Assembly (NCBI GenBank): GCA_964006375.1
Contig: OZ023267.1
Location: forward strand, 25,707,239 to 25,771,238
DNA: 64,000 bases
Source: Tillus elongatus
Taxonomy: Eukaryota; Arthropoda; Insecta; Coleoptera; Cleridae
Reading direction: 5' to 3'
Shown here: piece after piece, positions 49,774 through 64,000 of the stretch
Numbering within the stretch: position 1 is the stretch's first letter
Layout: every line of letters begins with the position of its first letter
Program-made: the position numbers and the translations under genes
The notes under the pieces: generated by a model
Told to the model about the DNA's origin: nothing
What the model saw: the letters and a program-made list of their open reading frames with translations, nothing else
Database searches by the model: none

Positions 49774-49946
49774 TTTTTTATTTAACATTATTGGCTGCGG
49801 CATCTCAGACCATTAGCACATTCTTTCCCATCATTTAATATTTTTTACAAATTTTCCAGACAAAGTCAACTTGGCTCGCCCGGAAATCGAACCCGGGACC
49901 TCTCGCTTTGCAGGCTGGCACCTAGCCACCTGCGCCACGAGGGCGT
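49774..49946 (-). mobile_element. Short tRNA-derived SINE, family 2, with 13-bp TSD
   Basis: On the minus strand a tRNA-like head reads GCCCTCGTGGCGCAGGTGG (A box) and GGTTCGATTTCCGGGCGAG (B box). About 95 bases of body and an A-rich tail (TTAAATAAAAAA) follow. Exact copies of CAAATGACTGTAT flank it (49761-49773 and 49947-49959). The empty site is preserved in the paralogous repeat at 44.9 kb (CCAAATTACTGTATAAATAT), proving insertion. The acceptor stem does not close and the T-loop has an extra T, so it is not a working tRNA gene. Confidence 0.88.
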
Positions 49947-49978
49947 CAAATGACTGTATAAATATTAGTATTAGTGTG

Positions 49979-50322
49979 TTCTGTTTCTTAACGTCGGCCT
50001 ATTTCCGCGACTATGGCCAATCACCGACGCCAGGGAGCAGTTTCGCCTCACTATCCTGGTAATTTTGCCGGACCTCAGCCTTTCTGTAAGGAGGGTAGGG
50101 ATCTTTAACGTGCCCAACATCGCATGGATACGGGACCGACGGTTTTACGCCCCCTGCGAAGGGTGGAACGTGCAGACATTCAACTTGCTCAAATACAATG
50201 CCAGAACCTCGGTTGATGTTAATTTTACAGTTTGTACTGAAAAAGTGAAAGGAGTACCCTGGGATCAAAACCAGTACCCTTCGGTTCAGAGGCACACGTT
50301 CTTACCCCTGAACCACCGAGGA
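49979..50322 (-). mobile_element. tRNA-derived SINE, family 1, copy 3
   Basis: The full body of family 1 in reverse, from the head at 50322 (CCTCGGTGGTTCAGGGGTAA on the minus strand) to the tail at about 49981 (GCCGACGTTAAGAAAC). It is inserted in the same dispersed repeat as the neighbouring family-2 SINE. ATATTAG-like sequence flanks it on both sides (about 49961-49969 and 50329-50336), a probable short target duplication. Confidence 0.88.
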
Positions 50323-50412
50323 TCTTATTTATATTAGAGATCATGCTTTTGCTTGCCCTTCTTTACCCTATTCTTTACTGTTCCTAATTGAATAAAGTAA
50401 TGTTTTATAACT

Positions 50413-53110
<2,698 letters not shown>

Positions 53111-53769
53111 TTTTCTCGAAATTAAAAATAAAATCCCAAAGACATGCGTTTGAAACGACTTAGTGGTTAAAGTCCAATGCCTGACAGAGAGAGTAGTTAA
53201 CTGCCACGCGTAGACTGATTCATACAACGGGTATAAACCATACATCAACGGTAACCACACCAAATACTACCCGAACCAACAATCGTGAAATTTCAGCCGC
53301 AATTATGGAAAATGACAGACGACACGAAAATAAAAATTTGCCAAGTGATTCTTCTTTAAGTGGGGGGTTTTCAATTAATTATTAAAATATACTATATTTT
53401 TAGCTTTATAAACGGCCTAAAATGCAGTTTTAGCGCAGCATAGAGATATTATGATATTGCATAATATAGTAGAAATATAAACAAAATCAAGCCAAGTGTT
53501 TATATAAATAATTTTAAAATAGTTTCTTTTATCTTCAAAGTTAAACATAAGACGTTATATAAGACCGAAACACTCGTGGGATGTGTTTCAGTGGTAATTC
53601 TACTAATTCTGTAATCAATTGTTACGTATACTTTGAATATAATATCCTGGGCATGAAGTATATTCTTTTAAAGAGACTTACACTATCTACAAACATGGCA
53701 AAAATTAGTTCTTTAGCTTCATAAAAAATTGAGTCTTGGTCATTTTTTTTTAAAAGAAGTTAGAAAGTA
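53111..53769. other. Unassigned stretch
   Basis: A string resembling a tRNA A box (CTTAGTGGTTAAAGTC at 53158) has no B box. I see no gene. Confidence 0.4.
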
Positions 53770-53938
53770 AGATTTTTCTGATAATAGGGATATCGATGAT
53801 AACACTTTCGAAAGAATTCTTCAAATGTGCGCGTACTAGGACCTCTTAAATCGATCTTCAAGGCCTGTGTAAGTTTAAAGTATTAACTTTAATAGAACCC
53901 ATATCATGGGTCAGTTTCAATTTTTATATGTTTAAACA
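53770..53938 (+). mobile_element. (AT)n-core element short arm, decayed
   Basis: It contains GAATTCTTCAAATGTGCGCG and ends CATATCATGGGTCAGTTTCA, ATTTTTATATGTTTA, exactly where the (AT)n core should begin. Instead a Penelope-like sequence follows. About 50 bases of unrelated sequence interrupt the arm. Confidence 0.65.
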
Positions 53939-53985
53939 AGAAATTTCGTGGGATTCGTTTGGAATCGTATCCTTGGGAGTTTTTA

Positions 53986-54276
53986 TCAGATTCGACAGTT
54001 TTTCCTCTGTTGTGAATACGGTTTTGATATTATGGGTTCTAAAAATTCGGCTGATTTTGTCGGTGACACCTTTAATGTATGGCAAAAACGCTGTGTGTTG
54101 TTGTGTGGACTGTTTGTTCTTGTTGTGGTTTGTTGTTGTGCGTTTCTAATGTTTCGTAGTATGTGATTGTTGTCGTATCCGTTCTCTAGCAATGTCTGTC
54201 TTAAAAAGTTTAATTCTGTCTGTTTGTTGTTGTTGTCCGTTAGTCTAAGGGATCCTGTTACTAGTGTTCGAACCAC
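53986..54276 (-). pseudogene. Penelope-like reverse transcriptase C-terminal fragment
   Basis: The minus-strand ORF MVRTLVTGSLRLTDNNNKQT, ELNFLRQTLLENGYDNNHIL, RNIRNA resembles the region between the RT and GIY-YIG domains of Penelope-like elements, where the ELxFLRxxLxxNGY pattern is typical. It ends FLEPIISKPYSQQRKNCRI. It is oriented opposite to the next piece at 54358-54654, so the element was inverted or two copies are joined. Confidence 0.6.
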
Positions 54277-54357
54277 GGAATTTAGTTGCGATGGGTGATG
54301 GTGGGATTGGGCGTTAAAATAACGATTAGTGTGGGTGGGTTTTCGGTAGACAACTTC

Positions 54358-54942
54358 AAAACGAGAATTATCCGCGAAGCAATCGAGATTGAAAAACGTC
54401 CCGATGGTTTAAATAAGAGAGATGATAGTCTTCGCCTTCCGACTACTTGGAAACCTATTATATCTCCATTACAAACACACAAAAAGAAAATTAATTCCAC
54501 AGACAATTTTATTTTCCCATTATCTATCTCAACAAATGCCGGTGACCCTCTTAATCCTCCTCATCCTCTAAGTACCGTGAACAAAGCCCCCCACCTAATT
54601 TACCGTGACCCCACTACTTTCACTGATAACGAAGCAGGTAGACGACATATATAAGACAAGATTGGCAACGAACTGCCAGATCCCTCTGAGGCCTAGGGTT
54701 GAACACACTGAGACCCCACAGAAAATCTCCGGCAAGATTTGGGGAGTAGGCAGATTGAGGCCCCGTAATCGAGCTACAACAACCCAACTCACCCTTGTCC
54801 ACCGCTATAAGGAGTATGCAGATTGAGACCTTAGAGTGTCCTTACATATTTCCTTTACCTCTTGAAACTGGCTCCAAAACAGGAGCCGAAACGTCGAGTT
54901 TTCATAAATTCTGGACGCGGTTAAACCTGAGAACCAAGTACG

Positions 54943-54945
<3 letters not shown>
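54358..54945 (+). pseudogene. Penelope-like endonuclease C-terminus and 3' UTR with hammerhead-like motif
   Basis: DNFKTRIIREAIEIEKRPDG, LNKRDDSLRLPTTWKPIISP is the C-terminal signature of the GIY-YIG domain of Penelope-like elements (REAIEI...N.R.DxLRLxxxWxP), ending by 54654. The 3' UTR is homologous to 43561-43795 and contains CTTGAAACTGGCTCCAAAAC, AGGAGCCGAAACGTCGAG (54861-54898), a hammerhead-like stem with GAAACGTC. The copy ends GAGAACCAAGTACGTCTC against an (AT)n tract. Confidence 0.7.

Positions 54946-55030
<85 letters not shown>
54946..55030. repeat. (AT)n microsatellite abutting the Penelope terminus
   Basis: A pure AT tract directly after the 3' end of the Penelope-like sequence. 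No (AT)n-core arm follows on the right, where the sequence becomes unique. Confidence 0.95.
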
Positions 55031-55034
<4 letters not shown>

Positions 55035-55231
55035 CAAGATTTCAACCAAAGTTTGACACTAAGAACATAGAACAGGCACAATATACGATTTGGTTTTGTT
55101 TGATGCACAATAGCTATTCTTGCCAAATAGCTGTTAGTTGATGCGTAACAACCTAACAAAAATGATCTAACATTAAGCATGATATAACTATATGCTGTAT
55201 ACAAAATCTAACTGTTTATTCCTTGTTACAG
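55031..55231. other. Unassigned stretch upstream of the candidate exon
   Basis: Unique-looking AT-rich sequence. It ends in a typical intron 3' end (TTTATTCCTTGTTACAG). Confidence 0.4.
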
Positions 55232-55363
55232 AATACCGGGATGTTGTAGTCAACCATGAAAGCGATCCTAGTCCATCCCTATGGGGATGATAAGCTGAGT
55301 AAGATCTGTTGCAAGGTACTCAATATTAGGAATGCAGCAATCGCAGCTGGAGCTTACACCTTT
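55232..55363 (+). CDS. Candidate start-codon exon of an unidentified host gene
   Basis: The exon would start after CCTTGTTACAG|AATACC, a good acceptor with a pyrimidine tract, and end at ACC TTT|GTAGGT, a good donor. After a 24-base leader with a three-codon upstream ORF (ATG TTG TAG), an in-frame ATG at 55256 opens 36 codons: MKAILVHPYGDDKLSKICCK, VLNIRNAAIAAGAYTF. The CC followed by a hydrophobic stretch would suit the start of a membrane-spanning segment. No downstream exon was found in the window, where the next 8 kb is repeats. I do not recognise the family. A chance ORF with splice-like flanks is possible. Confidence 0.35.
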
Positions 55364-55868
55364 GTAGGTATTTGCTGATGTTCTTATAATTTTTTTCCTT
55401 GTGTTTTTAATTTACGACCATCTAAGTAGTGTCTAAAATATATACACATTAATTAAGAGATATGAAAGCGACATTTAATTTTTTAGTGTTTTTTGAAATC
55501 CTGACTGTCTGGTAGTTTTATCCAACCAAAAAGCTGTGCGGGAAGGTGAGATTTAGATTCTAGTTTTTTTGAGGTTACTAAAAAAATGGTGATATAATAT
55601 TTTTAACTAAAGGGGTGATTATTGTTAATGTACTCTTCTAATAAATGCTTACTGATATTATTGGTGCGTATTAATAATGGTCATATAGGCTACAAAAAAC
55701 AAAAACAACAATAGCGTCGATAAGATAATATACCAAAATATAACTCAGTAAGTATATAGTATCCCTAAAACCTGCTATGATTGCTTCTATTGTAGCCAAA
55801 AATGGACAATAATAAACCGCCCTCAAATGATATCCTTAGTCTGTTATTTATACTCCTACCAAAAAAGC
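55364..55868. other. Unassigned stretch
   Basis: AT-rich, no recognised repeat. If the preceding exon is real, this would be intron. Confidence 0.4.
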
Positions 55869-57301
<1,433 letters not shown>

Positions 57302-57704
57302 AAACATTGAAATTGGTTGCAGAAAAAAAAAACAAGCCCTTGCGAAGACACGAGAAAAGTCTACAACTGTATTAAATATGGAACGGTATCACTAAGTTAC
57401 GGCAAGAACAAACAACCAGATATGCTACTCAATTTGAATTAAGTGTTAAAAGTTTTGGTTTACTATTTATTGAGTTATTTTTTTACACAGCAACTCTCTA
57501 AAAAGTTCATCGAAATGACAACAATCTAATTAGATAACGGTAAAATGAACTGAAAGACAAAAAAACCATTAATAATAGTGAAGTTACTAACTAGGATTAG
57601 AACTCTTTTTATAATAGGACTCGATTATCTGATACACACTGATTAGACTACTCGACCACCGTCGACATGACAAATGAATGTACTAGCAGGTATGTCATCA
57701 TCAT
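57302..57704. other. Unassigned stretch
   Basis: I see no gene or repeat in it. Confidence 0.4.
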
Positions 57705-58757
<1,053 letters not shown>

Positions 58758-58773
58758 AAATGAGTTTACAATA

Positions 58774-58810
58774 GTCAGGTCGGGTCAGGTAAGGTCAGGT
58801 CAGGTCAGGT
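58774..58810 (+). repeat. Interstitial (TCAGG)n-like run
   Basis: About seven pentamers, GTCAG GTCGG GTCAG GTAAG GTCAG GTCAG GTCAG, two of them variant. TCAGG is the beetle-type telomere repeat. It directly follows an (AT)n tract and a palindrome. Confidence 0.8.
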
Positions 58811-59349
58811 ATATACTAGTACGCTAGTATGTTAATTTTCTAACGTCTTTATTATTTTGACCAAACAATTTTTATTTACAATGGATTCTTTGCTCATATT
58901 TTAACGAAATCATGGAAAAAAGTGATTTAGAGACGGATCTAGGAGCTTGTTAGTCATCTTGTGTCGTATTGTTCACTCACATTAGTACGACTGCCATAAT
59001 TATCAATTTTGAAATTTTAACTGTCTTCAATCAGAATCACCATTATTGAAGAGACATGTGATGATACGATAATGAAATATTACTTTACAGACCTTCTCTA
59101 AAAAATACAGTCTAATATTGTTCTGTTATTATACACCAGTATATTTTGGGAGCCTTTGGAACAATCTGTGATAAATTTGGATTCTAATATGTATTATTGT
59201 ATACGTGAATATTGTTAATTCAAAAACACCACACTAAAAACTGCTTATTTTAAATTTTATGTATTTACTTATAGAGAATAATATCTTTAAATAATATACC
59301 AGTCTTGTCTTGCACTTTTGGGAACCCGTATTAATATTTTCGTACTTTC
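58811..59349. other. Unassigned AT-rich stretch
   Basis: I see no gene or repeat in this interval. Confidence 0.4.
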
Positions 59350-60850
59350 GCAGTTGCCAAAAAAATTAAAAAGTTTCAAGCAGATGTTTACAAAAATGTA
59401 GCCGAATTTAATTTTGATATTAAAATTAGCAGAAGTGAAATATACAATACACCATAGCAAGTAACAGAAACTACTCTAAAAACAATTTTTACTAAACAGC
59501 AGCCGTTGAATACAGAAATAATGTCTAATTATCAAGAAATACGAAGTAAATACCCAAGGGCCGCTTTAATCTTCACGGATGGCTCCAAAACAGAAGACAG
59601 CACCGGGGCTAGACTATATTGTGCCTACAACAAAAGCAAGTATATGTTTAAGCTTGATAAGATAACCTCATTTTATACATCCGAGACAACAGCAGTAATA
59701 GGGGCCCTCGATATAGCCATGACAGATCCATTTGATGAGTATTTGATCTTTACAGACTCCTTGGCTTTAATTACAACACTCAGCAACCAGAAAAGTATAT
59801 TTAACAATCGAATCATCTGAAAACTCAAGGCAAAGCTATATAGTTTGAAGCAAGATGGAAGAAGATGTGTATTTGTCTGGATTAAAGGTGATGCAGGCAT
59901 CAAAGGTAACGAAGAAGCTGATCAACTAGCAAAGAAGGGTGGTCAAGAAGGTGAAAGTTATGAACTAGCAAGAACTGAAGATTATATAGTGATAGCAAAA
60001 CGGGACATAGAAAACAAAAGGGAAGAACACTGGAGCTTAGTACAAGACTCACCGTACAAACACATATTGACTGGCACTCTTGAAAGACCTGTAATGGATA
60101 TGCTGGATTTACCTAGACATCTATACACAGCCCTAGCTAGAATAATAGTAGGACATGGCGCTTTCAAATCACACTTGTACGAAATGAAACTGGTGAATAA
60201 TCCATCCTGTGAGTGCGATGGGGCAAGTATTTGCTACCAAAATCATATACTTTTCAATTGTCGAAAACATACCATTCACAGTAATGAACTAATCAAAATA
60301 GCTATCAAACATTTTATTACACTACCAACTAATATTAGCCAATTACTGTATGTAGCGATTAATAAAAATAATAATCTATTCATGGAGGTAATAGAATTTA
60401 TTAAGAATAGCCAAATAAATCATGTGGTTTAAAGCAACAATATAAATAGTATAAGTTATATGTGTGTCTGTGTATATATATGAGTTAATATTAATTTGTA
60501 GACAAATTGGGACAATTATGTGAGTGCAAGTAGGTGTGTGTGCGTGTTTGTGTGCAAGGATATATTAGAAGCAAGCAATATAATATTTTAGTTTATATGT
60601 GTACATTGTCTTGTTTTAATTAGAGTTTAAGTTGGGTAGATATTGAACACCTATTGTTTGTCCAATTGTTACACCTCATTTATCCGTGGCCACCTGTGAC
60701 TGTCAGAAAGCTGCCTTGATAGGCCCCAAGGCATGAAGAAAAGTATCCCTGTGTATTTCCCAATTATTTTTAGTAATAAAAATATTATATAATAAAATAT
60801 AATAAATAAATAAAATAAAATATTGATAATTCAATAAAATATGTATATAG
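59350..60850 (+). pseudogene. I-group LINE 3' part with RNase H domain
   Basis: The reading begins near 59352 (KKIKKFQADVYKNVAEFNFD) and, after a stop, enters the RNase H domain. Its motifs are LIFTDGSKTEDSTGARLYCA (first Asp), SETTAVIGALDIA (Glu), YLIFTDSLALI (second Asp), then past a stop at 59818, VFVWIKGDAGIKGNEEADQL (last Asp; the usual His of KGHxG is Asp). A C-terminal domain runs to the stop at 60432 (PRHLYTALARIIVGHGAFKS, CECDGASICYQNHILFNCRK) with the Cys/His pattern seen at the end of I-type ORF2. A terminal RNase H after RT is characteristic of the I group. The 3' UTR ends in an A/T-rich tail (60775-60850). Confidence 0.88.
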
Positions 60851-61095
60851 ATAACCAACTAGAGATTATGCAAGCCAAGTAACATGTAGGTCATGATTGT
60901 AAGGATGGATAGGAGTCTGTATCCAGAAGTTCATGTAAAAAAGTCCGTGGCCGTATGAGTGAATGCTCGAGGCCAAAAATGTAGTTAATAAAAAATAAAT
61001 CAATTAAAAAAGACCAGATTCATTATTGGAGAATATTTTACGCTCAAAAGCAATATAACATATAAGTAGAAACTAGAAAATGGAATTGAAGGCCT
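60851..61095. other. Unassigned interval, tail-like end
   Basis: It contains a segment ending in AATAAAAAATAAATC (about 60990-61005) that could be another small retrotransposed 3' end. Nothing else. Confidence 0.35.
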
Positions 61096-62480
61096 TTGTG
61101 GCTCCGGAGACTAACTAAATTAAAATAATAGACCCAAGGTAACTCCTGCCTGTCGTAAGAGGCGACTAATCGGAGCCAAACACTGGCGGGGGTCTTGTGC
61201 GGGTGAGCCTAGAGCGAGGTGGATATCTCTGAGGAGTTATGTGCACCCGGATTTTGAGGCCTCCACTGTAGACAAATGGATAATTGACCTCCCTTGGTTA
61301 TTATTCAAGAGCGAGGTTCCAGAGGATACCGCCTTGGGTTGAGTGCTGGCGAGTGTCGTGTGTCCAGACGACCCGGGGGATTGAGATCTCTAATGAGTGG
61401 TATACATCCAGAGTTTGAGGACGCCCCTGTGTGCTTCGAAACGGACGGACGGCCTCGCTTGGGTGATGTTCGGAAGCGAGACTCGATGTGATGTCACCTT
61501 GAGTCTATCACTGGTAGATGTCAAGTCTAGACGAACCCGGAGGAGAGCTGATATCTTTAGGGGTGGATTACTTTTTGTGAGCTTCGAAACGGGTGAACGA
61601 CCTCACTTGGTTGCTGCTCGGGTGCGGGACTTCATGATACCGCCTCAAGTCAAATACTGACGGATATCTGATCTAAACGCCACTTCTCCTTAAGCTTCGA
61701 AACGGACAAACGACTTCGCTCAGATGGCAACACACCTGCCAAACTAAGTTTCACCCCCACGAATATCGTCTCCTGCAGGAAGCTCGGTTTGTTGTGTCAA
61801 ATTTAAGCAAACGCTGGAGGCTATCGGGTCTAGATGAACCCGGAGGAGCTTTTGGAGAACCTGGAGAGTTAGGCCTACTCTGTGAGCTTCTAAACATGCT
61901 AACGACCCCGCTTGGATGCTGCTCGAGGGCGTGACTTCATGATACCGCCTCGAGTCAATCAAACAGTAGTGGGCGTCTGGTGCATGTGAGCCTGGAATGA
62001 GGCTTATATCTCTGGGGAGTGATATGTCCTCGGATTTTGACGCCTATACTTTGGGCTTAGAAATGGACAATTGGCTTTGCTTGGTTGTTACTCGGGTGCG
62101 GGGTTCCAGATGATACCGCCCTGGGTTGAGCGCTGGCGGGTGTTGTGTGTCCAGATTACCCGGAGGGGGTTGAGATCTCTTATGAGTGGTATACACCCGG
62201 AGTTTGAGGCCCACACTGTGTGCTTGGGAACGGACGGACGGCCTCGCTTGGGTCATGGTCAAGAGCGGGATTAGATCCGATGTCGCCTTGGGTCAAACAC
62301 TGACGGATGTAGGGTCCAGACGCACTCGGAGAGAGGTTATCTCTCTTTGAGCTGCGAACTGGGCAAACGACTTCACTCAGATGGCAGTACACCTGGTAAA
62401 CAAACTTTCGCCCCCCCATAAAAGATATACTCCCGCTGGGAGCTGCAATTGATGGGTGAAATTTAAATAATTTCACGTAA
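61096..62480. repeat. GC-rich higher-order tandem repeat (8 subunits, 2 large units)
   Basis: About 1.3 kb of GC-richer DNA is built from diverged subunits of about 130-190 bases. Recurring phrases are CGGCCTCGCTTGGGT (61450, 62240; variants 61291, 61600, 61710, 61903, 62073, 62369), GATACCGCCTTGGGTTGAG, CTTCGAAACGGACGGACG and GAGTGGTATACACCCGGAGT. Two larger units (about 61160-61800 and 61930-62470) show the same subunit order, each ending with a block (CACCTG...AACTTTCGCCCCCCC; CTGGGAGCTGCAATTGATG) not found in the subunits. It starts with CCTGCCTGTCGTAAGAGGCG, which I associate with repeated sequence in other insects without being able to name it. No ORF spans it. Confidence 0.8.
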
Positions 62481-62555
62481 GCCACAATAAACCTAAGGTC
62501 GCGGTGGAGGGACTAGAATAGCTCATTCACAATGAATATAATTTAATTAAACTAG

Positions 62556-62851
62556 TAGCCAATCACCGACGCCTGGGAGCAGTTTCAGCTCTCTATCATG
62601 GAAGTTTTGCACAACCCCTGGCTTCATGTAAGGAGGGTAAGGATCTTTAAAGTTTCCAACATCGCACGGCTGAATGCCCTCTTCGAAGGGCGGTGCGTAC
62701 AGGCATTAAACCTGCCGAAATACGATGTCACAACCTCGGTTGCTGGCGATTCTAAGTATGTACCCAAAAAATGAAAGGGGACCTTGCTGGGAAGCGAACC
62801 CGGTACCCTTCGGTTCGGAGTCCCACGACCTTACCACTGAACCATCGAGAC
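62556..62851 (-). mobile_element. tRNA-derived SINE, family 1, copy 4
   Basis: Reverse orientation, from the head at 62851 (GTCTCGATGGTTCAGTGGTA on the minus strand; B box GGGTTCGCTTCCCAGC) to GGCGTCGGTGATTGGCTA at 62556. The last 30 bases and tail of the family are missing. It is the most diverged of the four copies. Confidence 0.82.
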
Positions 62852-64000
62852 TCTTTTAAGAAGGTTCTAGCTCTATATTTTTTAGAAAACACCTTTAAAG
62901 GGCTTCTTCTGTTGGACATGTTAGGCTCTTGACGAGTAATGTACCGTTAAACATGTCTAACAGGTAGATATTAAGAAAAGTTACATAGGACGCAACGCAA
63001 TAACTAAATATTGGCCGCTACATAGACTAACGCAAACATAATAAAAAAGAAGCCGAACGATTAAGCCATATTAATTTCTTAAAAGCTAATAAAGTTTTAA
63101 TTAAAATTCAGTGCTTTAAATAGGTACATTTATGTGACAGACATAATAAACGTTACATGCAGCTCGCGATATTTGTAAATGTCTGGTAAAGTAAAACTTC
63201 ATTAGCGCTACTAAATTTGATTCCTAGAAGGAAGGGAATCAGTAACCCAGATGCAGCTTTATGGAAATTGCATCTGCATTCACAAATTACACCGCTTCTC
63301 CCTGAAGTGGATTATCAGAGACTTACTTGACCCAATTTATTTAAACCAACTTCGTCTTAGAATTAATGAGATATAAAAATATATTTTCCTAGTTCTGCTT
63401 GATAATGTTTTCATTGCGAGATTAGCAACATTCCAGTTAATACAAGTGGTTATAATACACCCTTGCTTGGGCCAATCTTAGGCGACTTATTTTAAACACA
63501 ACAAGCAGTGCGTTTGAAATAAGCAGTGATTTTGCTGGGGTCGCTTTTCGGAGCAAAAAAACTTTTTTCGTCAAAATTGAATACGAATGTATGCAGATTC
63601 GGTCGAAAAAATCAAGGTTTCCGGTTTTGTTAAAATTTCAATGTGACGTTTCTATCATATGTGCAACAAGAAAATACTACTCTCTTTTTCGGTAAATTCG
63701 TGTTGAAATTTATTTTAAAAAGTGAAAATTGAAAGTTGAACCGAAAAAAATACTTACAGTAAACTGTAAAAATGTTGGGCATATTTCTAACTAGTTTATT
63801 GGCAATCGACTAATAAAAAGATTGTGACTAACTTTAACAGAAATTGAGTTATCGACGATCAAAATTATGCGATATTTTTGCAACTGTAAGTGCGCTATGT
63901 CGCTTAATAATTAAGTCTGGTCAAATCCGAGGCCACTGTTGGCCTTGCGAGTTCAAACAATATAAAACTTTGTGATTGGTTATCTTTGCAGTTTAGCGGC
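62852..64000. other. Unassigned right-hand end
   Basis: AT-rich sequence with no recognised repeat, RNA gene or convincing ORF on either strand. Confidence 0.45.

Noticed and set aside
49873..49946. Functional tRNA gene
   Set aside because: The acceptor stem does not close, the T-loop has an extra base, and the segment is the head of a SINE with TSDs.
53158..53175. tRNA-like A box
   Set aside because: No B box or cloverleaf can be drawn from the following 90 bases.

Overview
The window looks like an insect nuclear genome, most likely a beetle. The evidence is AT-rich sequence, insect-type LINEs, DD41D mariner, pogo, piggyBac and Penelope-like elements, about twenty long (AT)n tracts, and two short (TCAGG)n runs, which is the telomeric pentamer of many beetles. 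No complete host gene is visible. At least two thirds of the 64 kb is identifiable transposon or satellite DNA. Three short segments (9370-9477 +, 32655-32893 -, 55232-55363 +) have exon-like properties but no recognised family.

Layout. 0-9 kb: a tRNA-derived SINE, a decayed Jockey-group LINE, and two related broken mariner copies (3588-5561 and 6892-8522), the second sitting at the centre of a palindromic MITE. 9-13 kb: Penelope-like termini, a candidate exon, a 1.46-kb TIR element with a THAP-like remnant, and a large foldback repeat. 13-27.5 kb: a LINE family (also found at 24.3, 39.7, 45.3 and 49.1 kb), an apparently intact mariner (15812-17877) with 341-bp near-identical TIRs, two copies of the dominant (AT)n-core element, and an internally deleted second LINE. 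28-31.5 kb: a hAT relic, a SINE with a perfect 13-bp target duplication, and a complete but frameshifted pogo element. 32-38 kb: more (AT)n-core elements. 38.0-39.5 kb: an 11-copy minisatellite. 39.7-50.4 kb: LINE, Penelope, piggyBac and SINE fragments with nested insertions. 50.4-53.1 kb: an (AT)n-core element interrupted by a 1.9-kb GC-richer TG...CA element. 54-64 kb: inverted Penelope pieces, a candidate start exon, RTE and I-group LINE 3' ends, and a GC-rich higher-order tandem repeat.

The most interesting system is the dominant repeat, about 15 copies or fragments. It begins T|AGTGAATTTTC with a hairpin, has an (AT)n core, and ends in a subterminal GAAAATTCAC, a short hairpin (ACGCA-CTTGC-TGCGT) and CCAGA|TTTT. 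It makes no target duplication. This is the architecture expected of a non-autonomous Helentron-type (HINE-like) element. Its (AT)n core in turn receives other elements. Next in interest are the intact DD41D mariner and a set of hammerhead-like motifs (CTGANGA, stem, GAAAC, short palindrome, GTC) in small palindromic elements and Penelope termini.

All assignments come from reading the sequence. No database search was made, and coordinates of decayed repeats are approximate to a few bases or tens of bases.
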